A DNA stretch of 36,174 nucleotides from a candidate division NPL-UPA2 bacterium (GCA_018725205.1 QLUB01000001.1:1-36174), one strand, 5' to 3'; shown: positions 15,958 through 24,304, counted from the stretch's first letter. The notes: generated by a model from the sequence alone, not told the origin. Program-made: numbers and translations.

Positions 15958-16572
15958 GTGCAATTTATCCCAACACTGCAACTTGACGTGATGAATGAAA
16001 TCGGCAATATGGGGGCGGGCCATGCCGCCACTGCACTTTCCCTGCTCATGGGACGCAAGGTAGACATGGCGGTACCGGAAACTAAGTTTCTCAGCATTGA
16101 AGCTGGCTGCGCGGAACTTAGTCGAGAAGGCGAAGTAGGGGTTGGCGTCGAAGTGGGGCTCAGTGGGTCCATCGATGGCCTAACGCTGCTTACTGTAGAC
16201 GAGGACGGCGCACTGCATCTCCTGCTGGCTTTCGGCGATATGCTGGCGGGGCAGGGGCTGGATGACGCATTGGCGCAGTCGGCCTTAATGGAGATCGGGA
16301 ACATTGTTACAGGATCATTCCTGACCGCAATTACCGATTTTCTCGGTGAATCGTCTTACGCGTTGCCGCCCCGCTTCATCCACGACTATTTTGACGCCTT
16401 TGTGTGTAACGTGGTTGTCGCGGGCTGCCGCAATGTAGATGGGCTCCTAGTGTTTAAGACGGAGCTTAAAGTAGATGATCGATGCGTTTCAAGCGACTTG
16501 GCTTTTTTGCCGTCGCAGGAGGCGTTTGGGTTGATTATGAACAAGATCTTATCTGCAGGGGGAATGAGTTAG
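15958..16572 (+). CDS. cheC: CheY-P phosphatase CheC
   Basis: CheC removes phosphate from CheY-P and binds CheD. Two copies of the phosphatase motif are visible: MNEIGNMGAGHAATALS (about residues 11-27) and LMEIGNIVTGSFLTAI (about 106-121), each with the Glu and Asn used in catalysis. The GTG at 15958 is chosen because bases 15940-15953 (AGAAAGTAGGTGAT) match almost the entire 16S anti-Shine-Dalgarno complement with proper spacing. An upstream in-frame GTG at 15949 sits inside that site. The length is 204 residues, usual for CheC. It lies next to cheY, its substrate gene. Confidence 0.9.
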   Translation: MQFIPTLQLDVMNEIGNMGAGHAATALSLLMGRKVDMAVPETKFLSIEAGCAELSREGEVGVGVEVGLSGSIDGLTLLTVDEDGALHLLLAFGDMLAGQGLDDALAQSALMEIGNIVTGSFLTAITDFLGESSYALPPRFIHDYFDAFVCNVVVAGCRNVDGLLVFKTELKVDDRCVSSDLAFLPSQEAFGLIMNKILSAGGMS

Positions 16573-16935
16573 ATGTCGAAGCGAATACTGGTGGTGGACG
16601 ATGCGGCCTTTATGCGCATGATGCTGTCCGACCAGCTGACCAAAGCAGGGTTTGAGGTCGTCGGCCACGCGGAAAACGGCCTAGTCGCCATCACCAAGTT
16701 TAAGGAGTTGCGCCCTGACCTAGTGACGATGGACATCACCATGCCGGAGATGGACGGTATACAGGCGGTAAAGGAAATTCGCCGCCTCGACCCTGCCGCG
16801 CGCATTGTTATGTGTAGCGCCATGGGGCAACAACACATGGTTATGGACGCGATACAAGCCGGAGCGCGGGACTTTATCGTGAAACCGTTTGACCCCGGTC
16901 GCGTTGTACAGGCCGTAACTAAAGCGTTGTCTTAG
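16573..16935 (+). CDS. cheY: Chemotaxis response regulator CheY
   Basis: CheY is the single-domain response regulator whose phosphorylated form binds FliM/FliY to set rotation direction. The 120 residues contain all receiver landmarks: Asp9/Asp10 (VVDDAAFMRMML), phospho-acceptor Asp54 (DLVTMDITMPEMDG), Ser82 (VMCSAMGQQ) and Lys104 (DFIVKPF). The start directly follows the cheC stop. The cognate kinase CheA must be encoded elsewhere. Confidence 0.95.
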   Translation: MSKRILVVDDAAFMRMMLSDQLTKAGFEVVGHAENGLVAITKFKELRPDLVTMDITMPEMDGIQAVKEIRRLDPAARIVMCSAMGQQHMVMDAIQAGARDFIVKPFDPGRVVQAVTKALS

Positions 16936-16946
16936 GTTGAAAAAGC

Positions 16947-17927
16947 ATGCGCAATGTACTTAGTCAGGCGGAAATCGATAGCCTACTGCAAAGTCTAGAA
17001 CAGGGCGAAATCAGCACAGAAGATTTGACAAAAGAGAACGTGCGGGTGCGCAAGTACGATTTCCGACGCCCGAATCGTTTCTCGAAGAGCAACCTCAGTG
17101 TCTTGTCGCTGATCCACGACCACTTCGCGCGGCAATTGGCAAACTTCCTGACTGCGTATCTGCGCGTGCCCGTGACCGCAAAACTCGCCACCGTGGATCA
17201 AGTGGCCTTTGAAGACCTAGTGGTATCACTGCCGGCGCATACGGTAGCCGCTGTGTTTGCTTTGACTGGCTATGGCCTAGGTATTATTAACCTAGGTTAC
17301 GATTTGTCGATTCCCATTATCGACCTTGTATGCGGCGGGAGTGGCGATGTTCCCAAACGCGGGCGCCCGATTACCGAAATTGAGGTCAACATGTATCGAC
17401 GGTTGATCAAATATATACTCGAACGCTACGAAACTTCGTGGAAGGACACGATGCCGCTCAGTTGCGTACTGCAGTCGCTCGAGACTAATCCTCGTCTCAT
17501 CCAGTCAATTCCCCCGCAGGAAATGGTGGCTGTCGTCACGCTGTCGCTCACCATAAACAAGGTGCAGGGCATTATCTCTGTGTGTCTACCCTTCATGACG
17601 ATCAACAGTATCATCAACAAGCCGACAGCTGATGCCGTTGAGGCGGGCAAGATAGACTATCGAGAGCGGTGGCAAGACAGGCGTAAAACTCTAGGGCAGG
17701 CGATGTTGTCATTAACGGCGATACTCGGAGCGGGGGAGATTACCGTACAGGATTTCCTGCACTTAACGGTAGGAGATGTTGTCGCCGTGGATAAAAAGCC
17801 GGGTGACTTAGTGGATCTGCTAGTAGAAAACCGCCGAGCATTCTCTGTGCAGCCGGGCGTGATGGATTCACAACTGGCGGTACAGGTGGTCGCTTCACGA
17901 TTAGGGGGAGATGATGAGCTTGACTAG
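16947..17927 (+). CDS. fliM: Flagellar motor switch protein FliM
   Basis: FliM forms the middle of the C ring and receives CheY-P. The 326-residue product starts with the CheY-binding peptide VLSQAEIDSLLQSL (about 3-16). The FliM middle domain contains RKYDFRRPNRFSKSNL, HDHFARQLANFLTAYLR, GYGLGIINLGYDL and ITEIEVNMYRRLIKYIL. A C-terminal SpoA/FliN-like domain covers about 245-320 (DFLHLTVGDVVAVDK). A weak AGGTTGA lies upstream. The fliM stop overlaps fliY. In many Clostridia fliM-fliY sits next to fliL; here it is at the end of the cluster after cheY. Confidence 0.95.
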   Translation: MRNVLSQAEIDSLLQSLEQGEISTEDLTKENVRVRKYDFRRPNRFSKSNLSVLSLIHDHFARQLANFLTAYLRVPVTAKLATVDQVAFEDLVVSLPAHTVAAVFALTGYGLGIINLGYDLSIPIIDLVCGGSGDVPKRGRPITEIEVNMYRRLIKYILERYETSWKDTMPLSCVLQSLETNPRLIQSIPPQEMVAVVTLSLTINKVQGIISVCLPFMTINSIINKPTADAVEAGKIDYRERWQDRRKTLGQAMLSLTAILGAGEITVQDFLHLTVGDVVAVDKKPGDLVDLLVENRRAFSVQPGVMDSQLAVQVVASRLGGDDELD

Positions 17928-18936
17928 CAAGTACTTATCGCAAGATGAGATTGACGCCATCCTAAAGTTTGGCGTTAGCCCTGCCGTAGATCTGTCACCC
18001 GCGGAACGCGACGCTTTAGGCGAAGTGGGTAACATTTCGATGGGCACGGCCGCCACCACGCTTTCACAGCTGCTTAATCGTCGGGTAACCATTACCACCC
18101 CGCGCGTAAAGGTGCTAGGGATGAAAGAACTCCTAGCACAGTTCACGGTGCCTTATCTATCTTTGCTCGTTAATTTTACGGTCGGTATGTCCGGGTTTAA
18201 CTTATTCGTTGTGCGCACATCCGACGCCGCGGTGATTGCGGATCTCATGCTCGGAGGCACTGGGCATGTTGAGTCAGCGGAACTTGACGAGATCAAAATT
18301 AGCGCTGTTTCCGAGGCCATGAATCAGATGATTAGCACCGCAGCAACTTCTCTGCACTCTCTTTTCGGGCGTAAGGTGAATATCTCCCCACCCGAAGTAC
18401 TCATGTTCGACGTGCCCCCAAAGGAGGGTGTACTTGCCCACCTTGAACGCGAATCGTTGGCCGTAGTGGCTTTTAAGATGGTCGTAGGCGATTTGATTGA
18501 CAGTGAGTTGCTGCAGGTGATGCCTATAGCTTCGGCTAAACAAATGGTGGAGCACTTGATGGGAGGGTTAGCCTCTAGCAAAGAGAGCCCTAACACCCCG
18601 CCGCAGTCTCCAGAGGTGGCAGTTCACCGCGCGCAGTTCTCGCCTTTGCAGGTGCCTCTCCAGACAGGCCCAGGTCAAAACATAGACCTAATTTTGGATG
18701 TACCCCTACAGGTTTCTGTCGTACTTGGCAAGAGCAGGCGAGCCATCAAGGATGTGCTGGCTATGGGCGCAGGTTCGGTGGTGGAGCTTGACCGCATGGT
18801 GGAAGACCAAGTTGACGTGCTGGTTAACGGCACGCTAATTGCGCGTGGAGAGATTGTGGTGGTCAATGAAAACTTTGGTGTGAGGATTACCAGCATCCTC
18901 AGTCCGGCTGAAAGACTGCGAGAGATTAACAGGTAA
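17914..18936 (+). CDS. fliY: Flagellar motor switch phosphatase FliY (FliN with CheC-like domain)
   Basis: FliY is the Bacillota form of FliN, part of the switch ring with added CheY-P phosphatase activity. The 340-residue layout is complete: an N-terminal CheY-binding-type peptide LSQDEIDAILKF (about 8-19); a CheC-like domain with two motifs, LGEVGNISMGTAATTLSQ (about 33-50) and SEAMNQMISTAATSLHS (about 134-150); a linker (about 215-250); and a FliN/SpoA domain (LILDVPLQVSVVLGKSRRAI, VVELDRMVEDQVDVLVNG, GEIVVVNENFGVRI). Two ATGs are adjacent (17911, 17914); the second has better spacing from AGGGGGAG. It is the last gene of the flagellar block. Confidence 0.95.
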   Translation: MSLTSKYLSQDEIDAILKFGVSPAVDLSPAERDALGEVGNISMGTAATTLSQLLNRRVTITTPRVKVLGMKELLAQFTVPYLSLLVNFTVGMSGFNLFVVRTSDAAVIADLMLGGTGHVESAELDEIKISAVSEAMNQMISTAATSLHSLFGRKVNISPPEVLMFDVPPKEGVLAHLERESLAVVAFKMVVGDLIDSELLQVMPIASAKQMVEHLMGGLASSKESPNTPPQSPEVAVHRAQFSPLQVPLQTGPGQNIDLILDVPLQVSVVLGKSRRAIKDVLAMGAGSVVELDRMVEDQVDVLVNGTLIARGEIVVVNENFGVRITSILSPAERLREINR

Positions 18937-18938
18937 AA

Positions 18939-18968
18939 TTTACAGGAATCAGGTTAACAGGTTATGCT
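18939..18968 (+). promoter_or_regulatory. Possible promoter of the NlpC/P60 gene
   Basis: TTTACA (18939-18944) and TATGCT (18963-18968) are separated by 18 nt and resemble sigma-A -35/-10 boxes (5/6 and 4/6 matches). It begins just after the fliY stop. The spacing is acceptable but the -10 is weak, so read-through from the flagellar operon remains possible. Confidence 0.4.
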
Positions 18969-18983
18969 ATCTAGGCGGCGAAA

Positions 18984-19004
18984 CCTTCTGTACACCACAG
19001 AAGG
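18984..19004 (+). promoter_or_regulatory. Hairpin overlapping the ribosome binding site of the NlpC/P60 gene
   Basis: CCTTCTGT (18984-18991) and ACAGAAGG (18997-19004) form a perfect 8-bp stem with a 5-nt loop ACACC. The 3' arm contains the first half of the AGAAGGAGGT ribosome binding site (18999-19008), so the folded form would hide it. No T-run follows, so it is not an intrinsic terminator. A translational control role is inference. Confidence 0.5.
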
Positions 19005-19013
19005 AGGTCAAAA

Positions 19014-19675
19014 ATGCGAAAACTACTTGCGGCTACCCTTGTGTTCACTCTGTTACTGCTGCCTATCTCCAGTTTGGCCGCTGAGCCAATCGGACAGCAG
19101 ATCGCTCGCCTAGCCCTAGAACAACGAGGGGTGCCTTTTCGATTTGGCGGTGAAAGCCCCGATGGTTTTGATGCCTCAGGGCTCTTGGTGTATGTGTTCG
19201 GGCAGTTTGGGGCAGGTTTGCCTAGGACAACTGCCGAGCAAGCGACTGTTACCGCGGTGCGAGGCGTCTGCCTGAGTCTGCCTTCACCTTGCCCCCTAGA
19301 CCTGATACAGCCACGCTAATCCTCGCTACCGCCGAGGAGCACTTAGGTACACCTTACGTGTTCGGTGCTGACGGCCCGGAGAGCTTCGATTGCTCCGGCT
19401 TTACGCGTTTCGTTTTCGCTCAGCACGACATTGCCATTCCACGTACTTCCATTAGCCAAGCGTCGGCTGGGGTTAGAGTGGCCATTGCCGGGAGGCGTAA
19501 GGGAGACATTTTAGTCTTTGTGGATACCTGGCGTCCGGGAATCTCGCATGTGGGTATCTACATGGGGGAAGGACAGTTTATCCATGCCACTACGCGTGAG
19601 GGTGTGAGTTACGCAAACCTAAGCAGCACCTACTGGGGGACAAGGCTGCACAGCGTGCGGCGCGTTATACCGTAG
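19014..19675 (+). pseudogene. Secreted NlpC/P60 (C40) peptidase, tandem-domain, split by a -1 frame change
   Basis: NlpC/P60 enzymes cut peptide stems of peptidoglycan. Frame 1 (19014-19319) encodes a clear signal peptide (RKLLAATLVFTLLLLPISSLAA) and half an NlpC/P60 fold, in which the usual FDCSG is FDASG, so the nucleophilic Cys is replaced by Ala. Frame 2 (open from 19226, ending at 19675) encodes a full NlpC/P60 domain with Cys in FDCSGF, His in SHVGIYMG and a third His in HATTREG. The two halves are similar to each other (GVPFRFGG / GTPYVFGA; LPRTTAEQ / IPRTSISQ). No RBS precedes the TTG at 19289, so the catalytic half needs a -1 shift in 19226-19318 to receive the signal peptide. A run of five C at 19292-19296 lies there. 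Mutation, programmed shift or sequencing error are all possible. A joined product would be about 220 residues. Confidence 0.7.
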
Positions 19676-19733
19676 AATTGGTCACCGGTCGTTAGTCGCA
19701 GGTCACTCTGTGGACGCTGGCTTTCAGCGCTGC

Positions 19734-19761
19734 AAAAACCGCGTGTTCACACGCGGTTTTT
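19734..19761 (+). terminator. Intrinsic terminator after the NlpC/P60 gene
   Basis: AAAAACCGCGTG (19734-19745) and CACGCGGTTTTT (19750-19761) pair over 12 bp around loop TTCA, and the 3' arm ends in five T. It closes the flagellar/NlpC transcription block and precedes dprA. Confidence 0.9.
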
Positions 19762-19763
19762 CC

Positions 19764-19772
19764 TGTTATAAT
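19764..19772 (+). promoter_or_regulatory. Extended -10 promoter of dprA
   Basis: TGTTATAAT (19764-19772) is a perfect extended -10 element (TGn plus TATAAT) right behind the terminator. A -35 is weak: TTCACA at 19746-19751 lies in the terminator loop/arm with a short 15-nt spacer, which is consistent with reliance on the extended -10. Confidence 0.6.
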
Positions 19773-19805
19773 TACGAAAGACAGTCGGAGGGAGACAAGC
19801 CCAGT

Positions 19806-20855
19806 ATGGAGAGACGACAGGCCCTAGCGATAATAGCCAAAGTGCGCAGTGTGAGATACACCCAAGTGTCTCACCTTGACTTCGCTCACTTCCCCCTTTA
19901 CTCAGCTGACAGCTGGCATGAAGCGGGTTTGTCTCGTTCTGCTGCCCTAGCCGTTGTGAAGGCGTTTCAGGAACAGGACCATGACCCTCTGTTACAGGCA
20001 AGGGCGAGAGCGATCGTCATTGGTGACCCAGATTATCCACCTACCCTAAACCACCTCTACTCTCCGCCATTGGTCCTCTACGTGCGCGGGCAGCTTGAGG
20101 CAGAACGAGGGGTGGCGGTGGTGGGCACGCGCAAGGCTACGCCATACGGCAGGCAGGCAGTGGAAATGGTGGTGCCTGTGCTTGTTGCCGCTCTACACAC
20201 GGTGGTGAGCGGCCTAGCGCGCGGCATTGACACGTTAGCACATGGCGTTGCGCTGCGCTGTGGCGGGAAAACCATAGCCGTCATGGGTCGCGGCCTAGAC
20301 GCTATTTATCCCCGCGAAAACTCGCTGCTCGCGGAGAAGATTGTGGAACAGGGAGGAGCCCTAGTGAGTGAGTACAGGGAGGGAACTCCGCCGCTTGCTG
20401 GCCATTTCCCCGCGCGGAACCGGATCATTAGCGGTCTGTCGCGCATCTGTCTAGTTATAGAGGGCGATATGGGCAGCGGGGCGCTGATTACCGCCGAACA
20501 CGCGCTGGAGCAGGGGAAAGAGGTTTTGGCGGTGCCGGGCAGCATTTTCAGCCCGCAGAGCAGAGGCACCAATTACCTTATCGCACAGGGAGCGACACCA
20601 CTCCTTGATCCAAATGTAATCTACGAAACGTTAGGTACCCCCGCCAAGCCGCTAGAAGCCCCGACTACGCTTGAGCTCAGGCCTGAGGAATCGCTTGTTC
20701 TTATGGCACTAAGCACGGAACCCCTGAGTGTAGACGAAGTTTGTATGCATACGGGGCTTCCCGTAGCCGTGGCTGCTGCTGCTTTGACTGCGCTAGAGGT
20801 AGCAGAAGCAATTGAACGCCTGCCGGGTGGTGCCTACTTGCGGCTACGCGGATAA
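19806..20855 (+). CDS. dprA: DNA processing protein DprA (Smf)
   Basis: DprA binds incoming single-stranded DNA and loads RecA during natural transformation. The product from ATG 19806 is 349 residues. There is an N-terminal helical region (about 1-60). The Rossmann-like core follows, with DYPPTLNHLYSPPLVLYVRG, VAVVGTRKATPYG, SGLARGIDTLAHGVAL, GRGLDAIYPREN, FPARNRIISGLS and GSGALITAEHALEQGKEV. A C-terminal winged-helix domain covers about 275-345 (LSVDEVCMHTGLPVAVA). GGAGGGAG lies 11 nt upstream. An open frame back to 19710 runs through the terminator and promoter and is not used. DprA is also conserved in bacteria not known to be competent, so competence is not proven. Confidence 0.95.
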   Translation: MERRQALAIIAKVRSVRYTQVSHLDFAHFPLYSADSWHEAGLSRSAALAVVKAFQEQDHDPLLQARARAIVIGDPDYPPTLNHLYSPPLVLYVRGQLEAERGVAVVGTRKATPYGRQAVEMVVPVLVAALHTVVSGLARGIDTLAHGVALRCGGKTIAVMGRGLDAIYPRENSLLAEKIVEQGGALVSEYREGTPPLAGHFPARNRIISGLSRICLVIEGDMGSGALITAEHALEQGKEVLAVPGSIFSPQSRGTNYLIAQGATPLLDPNVIYETLGTPAKPLEAPTTLELRPEESLVLMALSTEPLSVDEVCMHTGLPVAVAAAALTALEVAEAIERLPGGAYLRLRG

Positions 20856-20900
20856 AGACAGGGCTAAAGAGGCAAAGTGAAGTGTAAGTGATTGACTGAG

Positions 20901-22976
20901 GTGATTTATCTGCCGAAATATCTCGTGATTGTGGAGTCTCCCGCAAAAGCCAAAACCATCACCAAGTACCTTGGCACCAAGTACGCCGTTAAAGCGTCCT
21001 ATGGACATCTGCGTGACTTGCCTAAGAGTCAGCTAGGTGTGGACATTGACAACGGTTTTGCTCCTAAGTACATAACCATTAGGGGTAAGGGTGATACGGT
21101 GAAAGAACTACGCGAAGCGGCCAAGAAAGCGGACAGGGTGTTTCTGGCCACAGACCCTGACCGAGAGGGCGAGGCTATTTCGTGGCACTTGGCGCATACC
21201 TTAGACCTTAACTTAGAGGGCGCGCTGCGTGTTACTTTTAATGAGATTACCCCGTCAGCTGTACAAAACGCCTTCAAACAACCCCGGCGCATTGACAAGG
21301 ATCTAGTGGACTCCCAACAGGCGAGACGAATCCTTGACCGTATCGTGGGGTACAAGCTGTCCCCGCTGCTGTGGGCAAAGGTAAGAAAAGGTCTCAGCGC
21401 AGGTCGCGTGCAGTCTGTGGCAGTGCGTCTGATTGTCGACCGCGAAAGGGAGATTGGGGCCTTTCAATCTAAGGAATACTGGACATTGCAGGCGTCGCTT
21501 AGACCTAGCCTAGCCAAGCCCTTTCAGGCGAAGTTGATCGGTCGCGAGCTTAGTAGCGAGGCGGAGGTCGACCATCTGTCCTCAGTGCTGCAAAGTCTGC
21601 CATTTGTAGTGAGGGCAGTAAAACAGACTGAGAAGGAACGCAAACCATCCCCACCCTTTAACACGAGCACCCTCCAGCAGGAGGCGGCAAAGCGGCTGGG
21701 GTTTTCTGCTAAACGCACCATGCGCATCGCTCAAACTCTCTATGAAGGGGTTGAGTTGGGGAAAGAGGGCGCAGTGGGACTGATAACCTACATGCGCACG
21801 GACAGCACGCGCCTCGCGGAGGAAGCCTTGTCAGCTGCGGAGGCCTATGTTAGAACGCACTTTGGGCCGCCTTACCACTCTCTACGGCAGTATGCGTCTA
21901 AGCGCGGCCCTGGCGTAAATTCACAGGATGCGCATGAGGCTATCCGCCCGTCCTATGTGGACCGCAAACCAGACGATCTCAAAGCAGCCTTGTCAACAGA
22001 GCAATACAGGCTGTATAAGCTGATTCACGACCGTTTCTTGGCCTCACAGATGTCTAACGCGAGGTTTGACACCGTGCAGGTGGACATCCAAGCAGGTGAT
22101 CACGCGTTTCGCGCGGTTGGCTCGCGCCTAGTATTCCCGGGTTACTTGGCACTGTACGAAGAAGAGAGCGACGATGAAGAGGCCAAAGAAGCCGGTGAAC
22201 TCCCTGTTTTACAAGTTGATCAGGCGTTGTCCCTCGTCAAACTTATGCCTAAACAGCACTTTACCCAGCCCCCACCCCGTTATACAGAAGCCTCGCTAAT
22301 TAAAGCACTAGAAGAGGGGGGAATTGGGAGGCCCAGCACCTATGCGCCCATCCTCGACACCATTCAGGCGCGCGGCTACGTAGGCAAAGAGCAGAAGCGC
22401 TTTATAGCCACCGAACTGGGACAGGTAGTAGTGGACATTCTGACTGAGCACTTTCCGGAACTAGTAGAAGTTAAGTTTACCGCCGCAATGGAGAACAAGC
22501 TTGATGCCATAGAGCATGGGCAAACTACAGCCGTAGACGTCTTGCGCGAGTTCTATGCGGTCTTTGCTGAGCAGTTGGAGAAAGCCCTAGTGGGTGTCGA
22601 AAAAATAGAGGTCGCAGACGAAGTGACGGACGAGATCTGCTCCCTCTGCGGTCGCAACATGGTCATAAAGGATGGGCGTTTCGGGAAGTTTCTTGCCTGC
22701 CCCGGCTTTCCGGCGTGTCGCAATACTAAGCCTTTACTTAAACCCATCGGGGTATCGTGCCCGGTATGCGCGGGCAACATCGTCGAACGTCGCAGCAAGC
22801 GGGGACGTGTGTTTTTTGGCTGTTCAAACTATCCTAACTGCGGCTTTGTGGTGTGGCAAAAACCCAATGAAACGCCGTGTTCGCGTTGCGGGGCCTTTAC
22901 TGTCGAGAAGAAGCGCCGTTCTGGTGAGGTCTACAGTGTCTGTGGCAACCCTGCCTGTGGAGCTGTTAACAAATGA
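20901..22976 (+). CDS. topA: DNA topoisomerase I (type IA) TopA
   Basis: TopA relaxes negative supercoils through a transient 5'-phosphotyrosine bond. The product of about 690 residues has a TOPRIM domain (KYLVIVESPAKAKTI at the start, DPDREGEAISWH near 90), the active-site Tyr near 297 in GLITYMRTDSTR, HEAIRPS near 350, and EGGIGRPSTYAPIL. Three C-terminal four-Cys zinc modules follow: CSLCG...CPGFPAC, CPVCAG...CSNYPNC, CSRCG...CGNPAC. The start is uncertain: TTG 20892, GTG 20901 and CTG 20910 are all in frame. The only strong RBS (GAGGTGAT, 20898-20905) points to CTG 20910, which would give MPKYLVIVE, like family N-termini. It overlaps trmFO as ATGA. Confidence 0.96.
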   Translation: MIYLPKYLVIVESPAKAKTITKYLGTKYAVKASYGHLRDLPKSQLGVDIDNGFAPKYITIRGKGDTVKELREAAKKADRVFLATDPDREGEAISWHLAHTLDLNLEGALRVTFNEITPSAVQNAFKQPRRIDKDLVDSQQARRILDRIVGYKLSPLLWAKVRKGLSAGRVQSVAVRLIVDREREIGAFQSKEYWTLQASLRPSLAKPFQAKLIGRELSSEAEVDHLSSVLQSLPFVVRAVKQTEKERKPSPPFNTSTLQQEAAKRLGFSAKRTMRIAQTLYEGVELGKEGAVGLITYMRTDSTRLAEEALSAAEAYVRTHFGPPYHSLRQYASKRGPGVNSQDAHEAIRPSYVDRKPDDLKAALSTEQYRLYKLIHDRFLASQMSNARFDTVQVDIQAGDHAFRAVGSRLVFPGYLALYEEESDDEEAKEAGELPVLQVDQALSLVKLMPKQHFTQPPPRYTEASLIKALEEGGIGRPSTYAPILDTIQARGYVGKEQKRFIATELGQVVVDILTEHFPELVEVKFTAAMENKLDAIEHGQTTAVDVLREFYAVFAEQLEKALVGVEKIEVADEVTDEICSLCGRNMVIKDGRFGKFLACPGFPACRNTKPLLKPIGVSCPVCAGNIVERRSKRGRVFFGCSNYPNCGFVVWQKPNETPCSRCGAFTVEKKRRSGEVYSVCGNPACGAVNK

Positions 22977-24304
22977 ACTCGAAATCGGTAACAGTGATTG
23001 GTGGAGGACTAGCCGGTGCCGAGGCCGCCTGGCAACTAGCGCGTCAGGGTGCCGCAGTCACGCTTTACGAGATGCGTCCTAAGCTGAGTACAGGCGCACA
23101 TCATACAGCGTTGCTTGCGGAACTTGTGTGCAGCAACTCCTTGCGTGCCGCCGATTTGGGCAATGCGGTTGGCCTTCTCAAGGAAGAGCTGCGGCAATTG
23201 GATTCCCTAATTATGCGTGCAGCCGCGGCAACGGAAGTGCCTGCGGGAGGAGCAACTGCGGTTGACCGCACCGAGTTTGCGCAGTTCGTGACGCGCGCAG
23301 TAGAGAGTCACCCGCTGATTACTGTGTGCCGCCAAGAGATAACGGAGCTCCCTAAGAGCGGTACAGTCATTGTAGCTTCCGGTCCACTGACCTCAAGCGC
23401 ATTGGCGGAGCATCTGCGCCAAGCCCTAGAAGCTCCCTACCTAGCCTTTTTCGACGCGGCGGCCCCGATTGTACTGGCGGACTCCATCGATATGAGTCAG
23501 GCATTTATGGCCTCTCGGTATGGGAAAGGGGAAGCCGCTTATATAAACTGCCCGCTTAACGAAGAAGAGTACGACCGCTTTTATCAGGCGCTGATTGCTG
23601 CTGAGCGCCAGCAGCTGAGTGATATAGACACCACAGCGTGCTTTGAAGGCTGTATGCCGATTGAGTCGATGGCCGATAGAGGGAGGGATACACCGTTGTT
23701 TGGCCCGCTGAAGCCGGTGGGACTTACTGATCCTAGGACCGGTAAGCGTCCGTTCGCGGTGTTGCAACTGCGGCAGGACAATCGTGGCGCGACCATGTAC
23801 AACCTTGTCGGCTTTCAGACTAGACTCACTTGGCGCGAACAGAAACGCGTATTTAGTCTGATACCCGCCCTGCGCCATGCCGAGTATGTGCGCTTCGGTG
23901 TAATGCATCGCAACACTTTCATCGATTCCCGTTCCGTACTCTGGCCGACTTTGCAGTGGCGCAAAGACGCGCGGGTTTTCTTTGCGGGCCAAGTAACAGG
24001 CGTAGAGGGTTATGTGGAGTCGGCTGCGACTGGCTTAGTGGCAGGCATTAATGCCTATCGGTTCGCTCAGGGTATGGAGCCGCTGGTCCTGCCCGTCGTA
24101 ACCGCGCACGGTGCTCTCATCAATTACATCACGGAACACTCCCCCTCGCCTCTGCAGCCGATGAATGTGACTTTTGGCCTTTTCCCACCCCTTGCTTCTC
24201 CTCCGCGCGAGCGCAGATTGCGTAACCTTGCCTACGCCGAGCGAGCTATGCGAGAATTAACAGAGTTTTTCTGCAAACACAGCCCCAACTGCTTGTGTGG
24301 TTAG
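22973..24304 (+). CDS. trmFO: Methylenetetrahydrofolate-tRNA-(uracil-5-)-methyltransferase TrmFO
   Basis: TrmFO makes 5-methyluridine 54 in the T-loop of tRNA using FAD and methylenetetrahydrofolate. The 443-residue product has the FAD-binding GGGLAGAEAAW (about 10-20), the catalytic Cys53 in LVCSNSLR, a second key Cys in TACFEGCMPIE (about 222-226), and VGFQTRLTWREQKRVF plus FFAGQVTGVEGYVESAATGL. The ATGA overlap with topA and the topA-trmFO-xerC-codY order are conserved in Bacillota. Confidence 0.96.
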   Translation: MNSKSVTVIGGGLAGAEAAWQLARQGAAVTLYEMRPKLSTGAHHTALLAELVCSNSLRAADLGNAVGLLKEELRQLDSLIMRAAAATEVPAGGATAVDRTEFAQFVTRAVESHPLITVCRQEITELPKSGTVIVASGPLTSSALAEHLRQALEAPYLAFFDAAAPIVLADSIDMSQAFMASRYGKGEAAYINCPLNEEEYDRFYQALIAAERQQLSDIDTTACFEGCMPIESMADRGRDTPLFGPLKPVGLTDPRTGKRPFAVLQLRQDNRGATMYNLVGFQTRLTWREQKRVFSLIPALRHAEYVRFGVMHRNTFIDSRSVLWPTLQWRKDARVFFAGQVTGVEGYVESAATGLVAGINAYRFAQGMEPLVLPVVTAHGALINYITEHSPSPLQPMNVTFGLFPPLASPPRERRLRNLAYAERAMRELTEFFCKHSPNCLCG

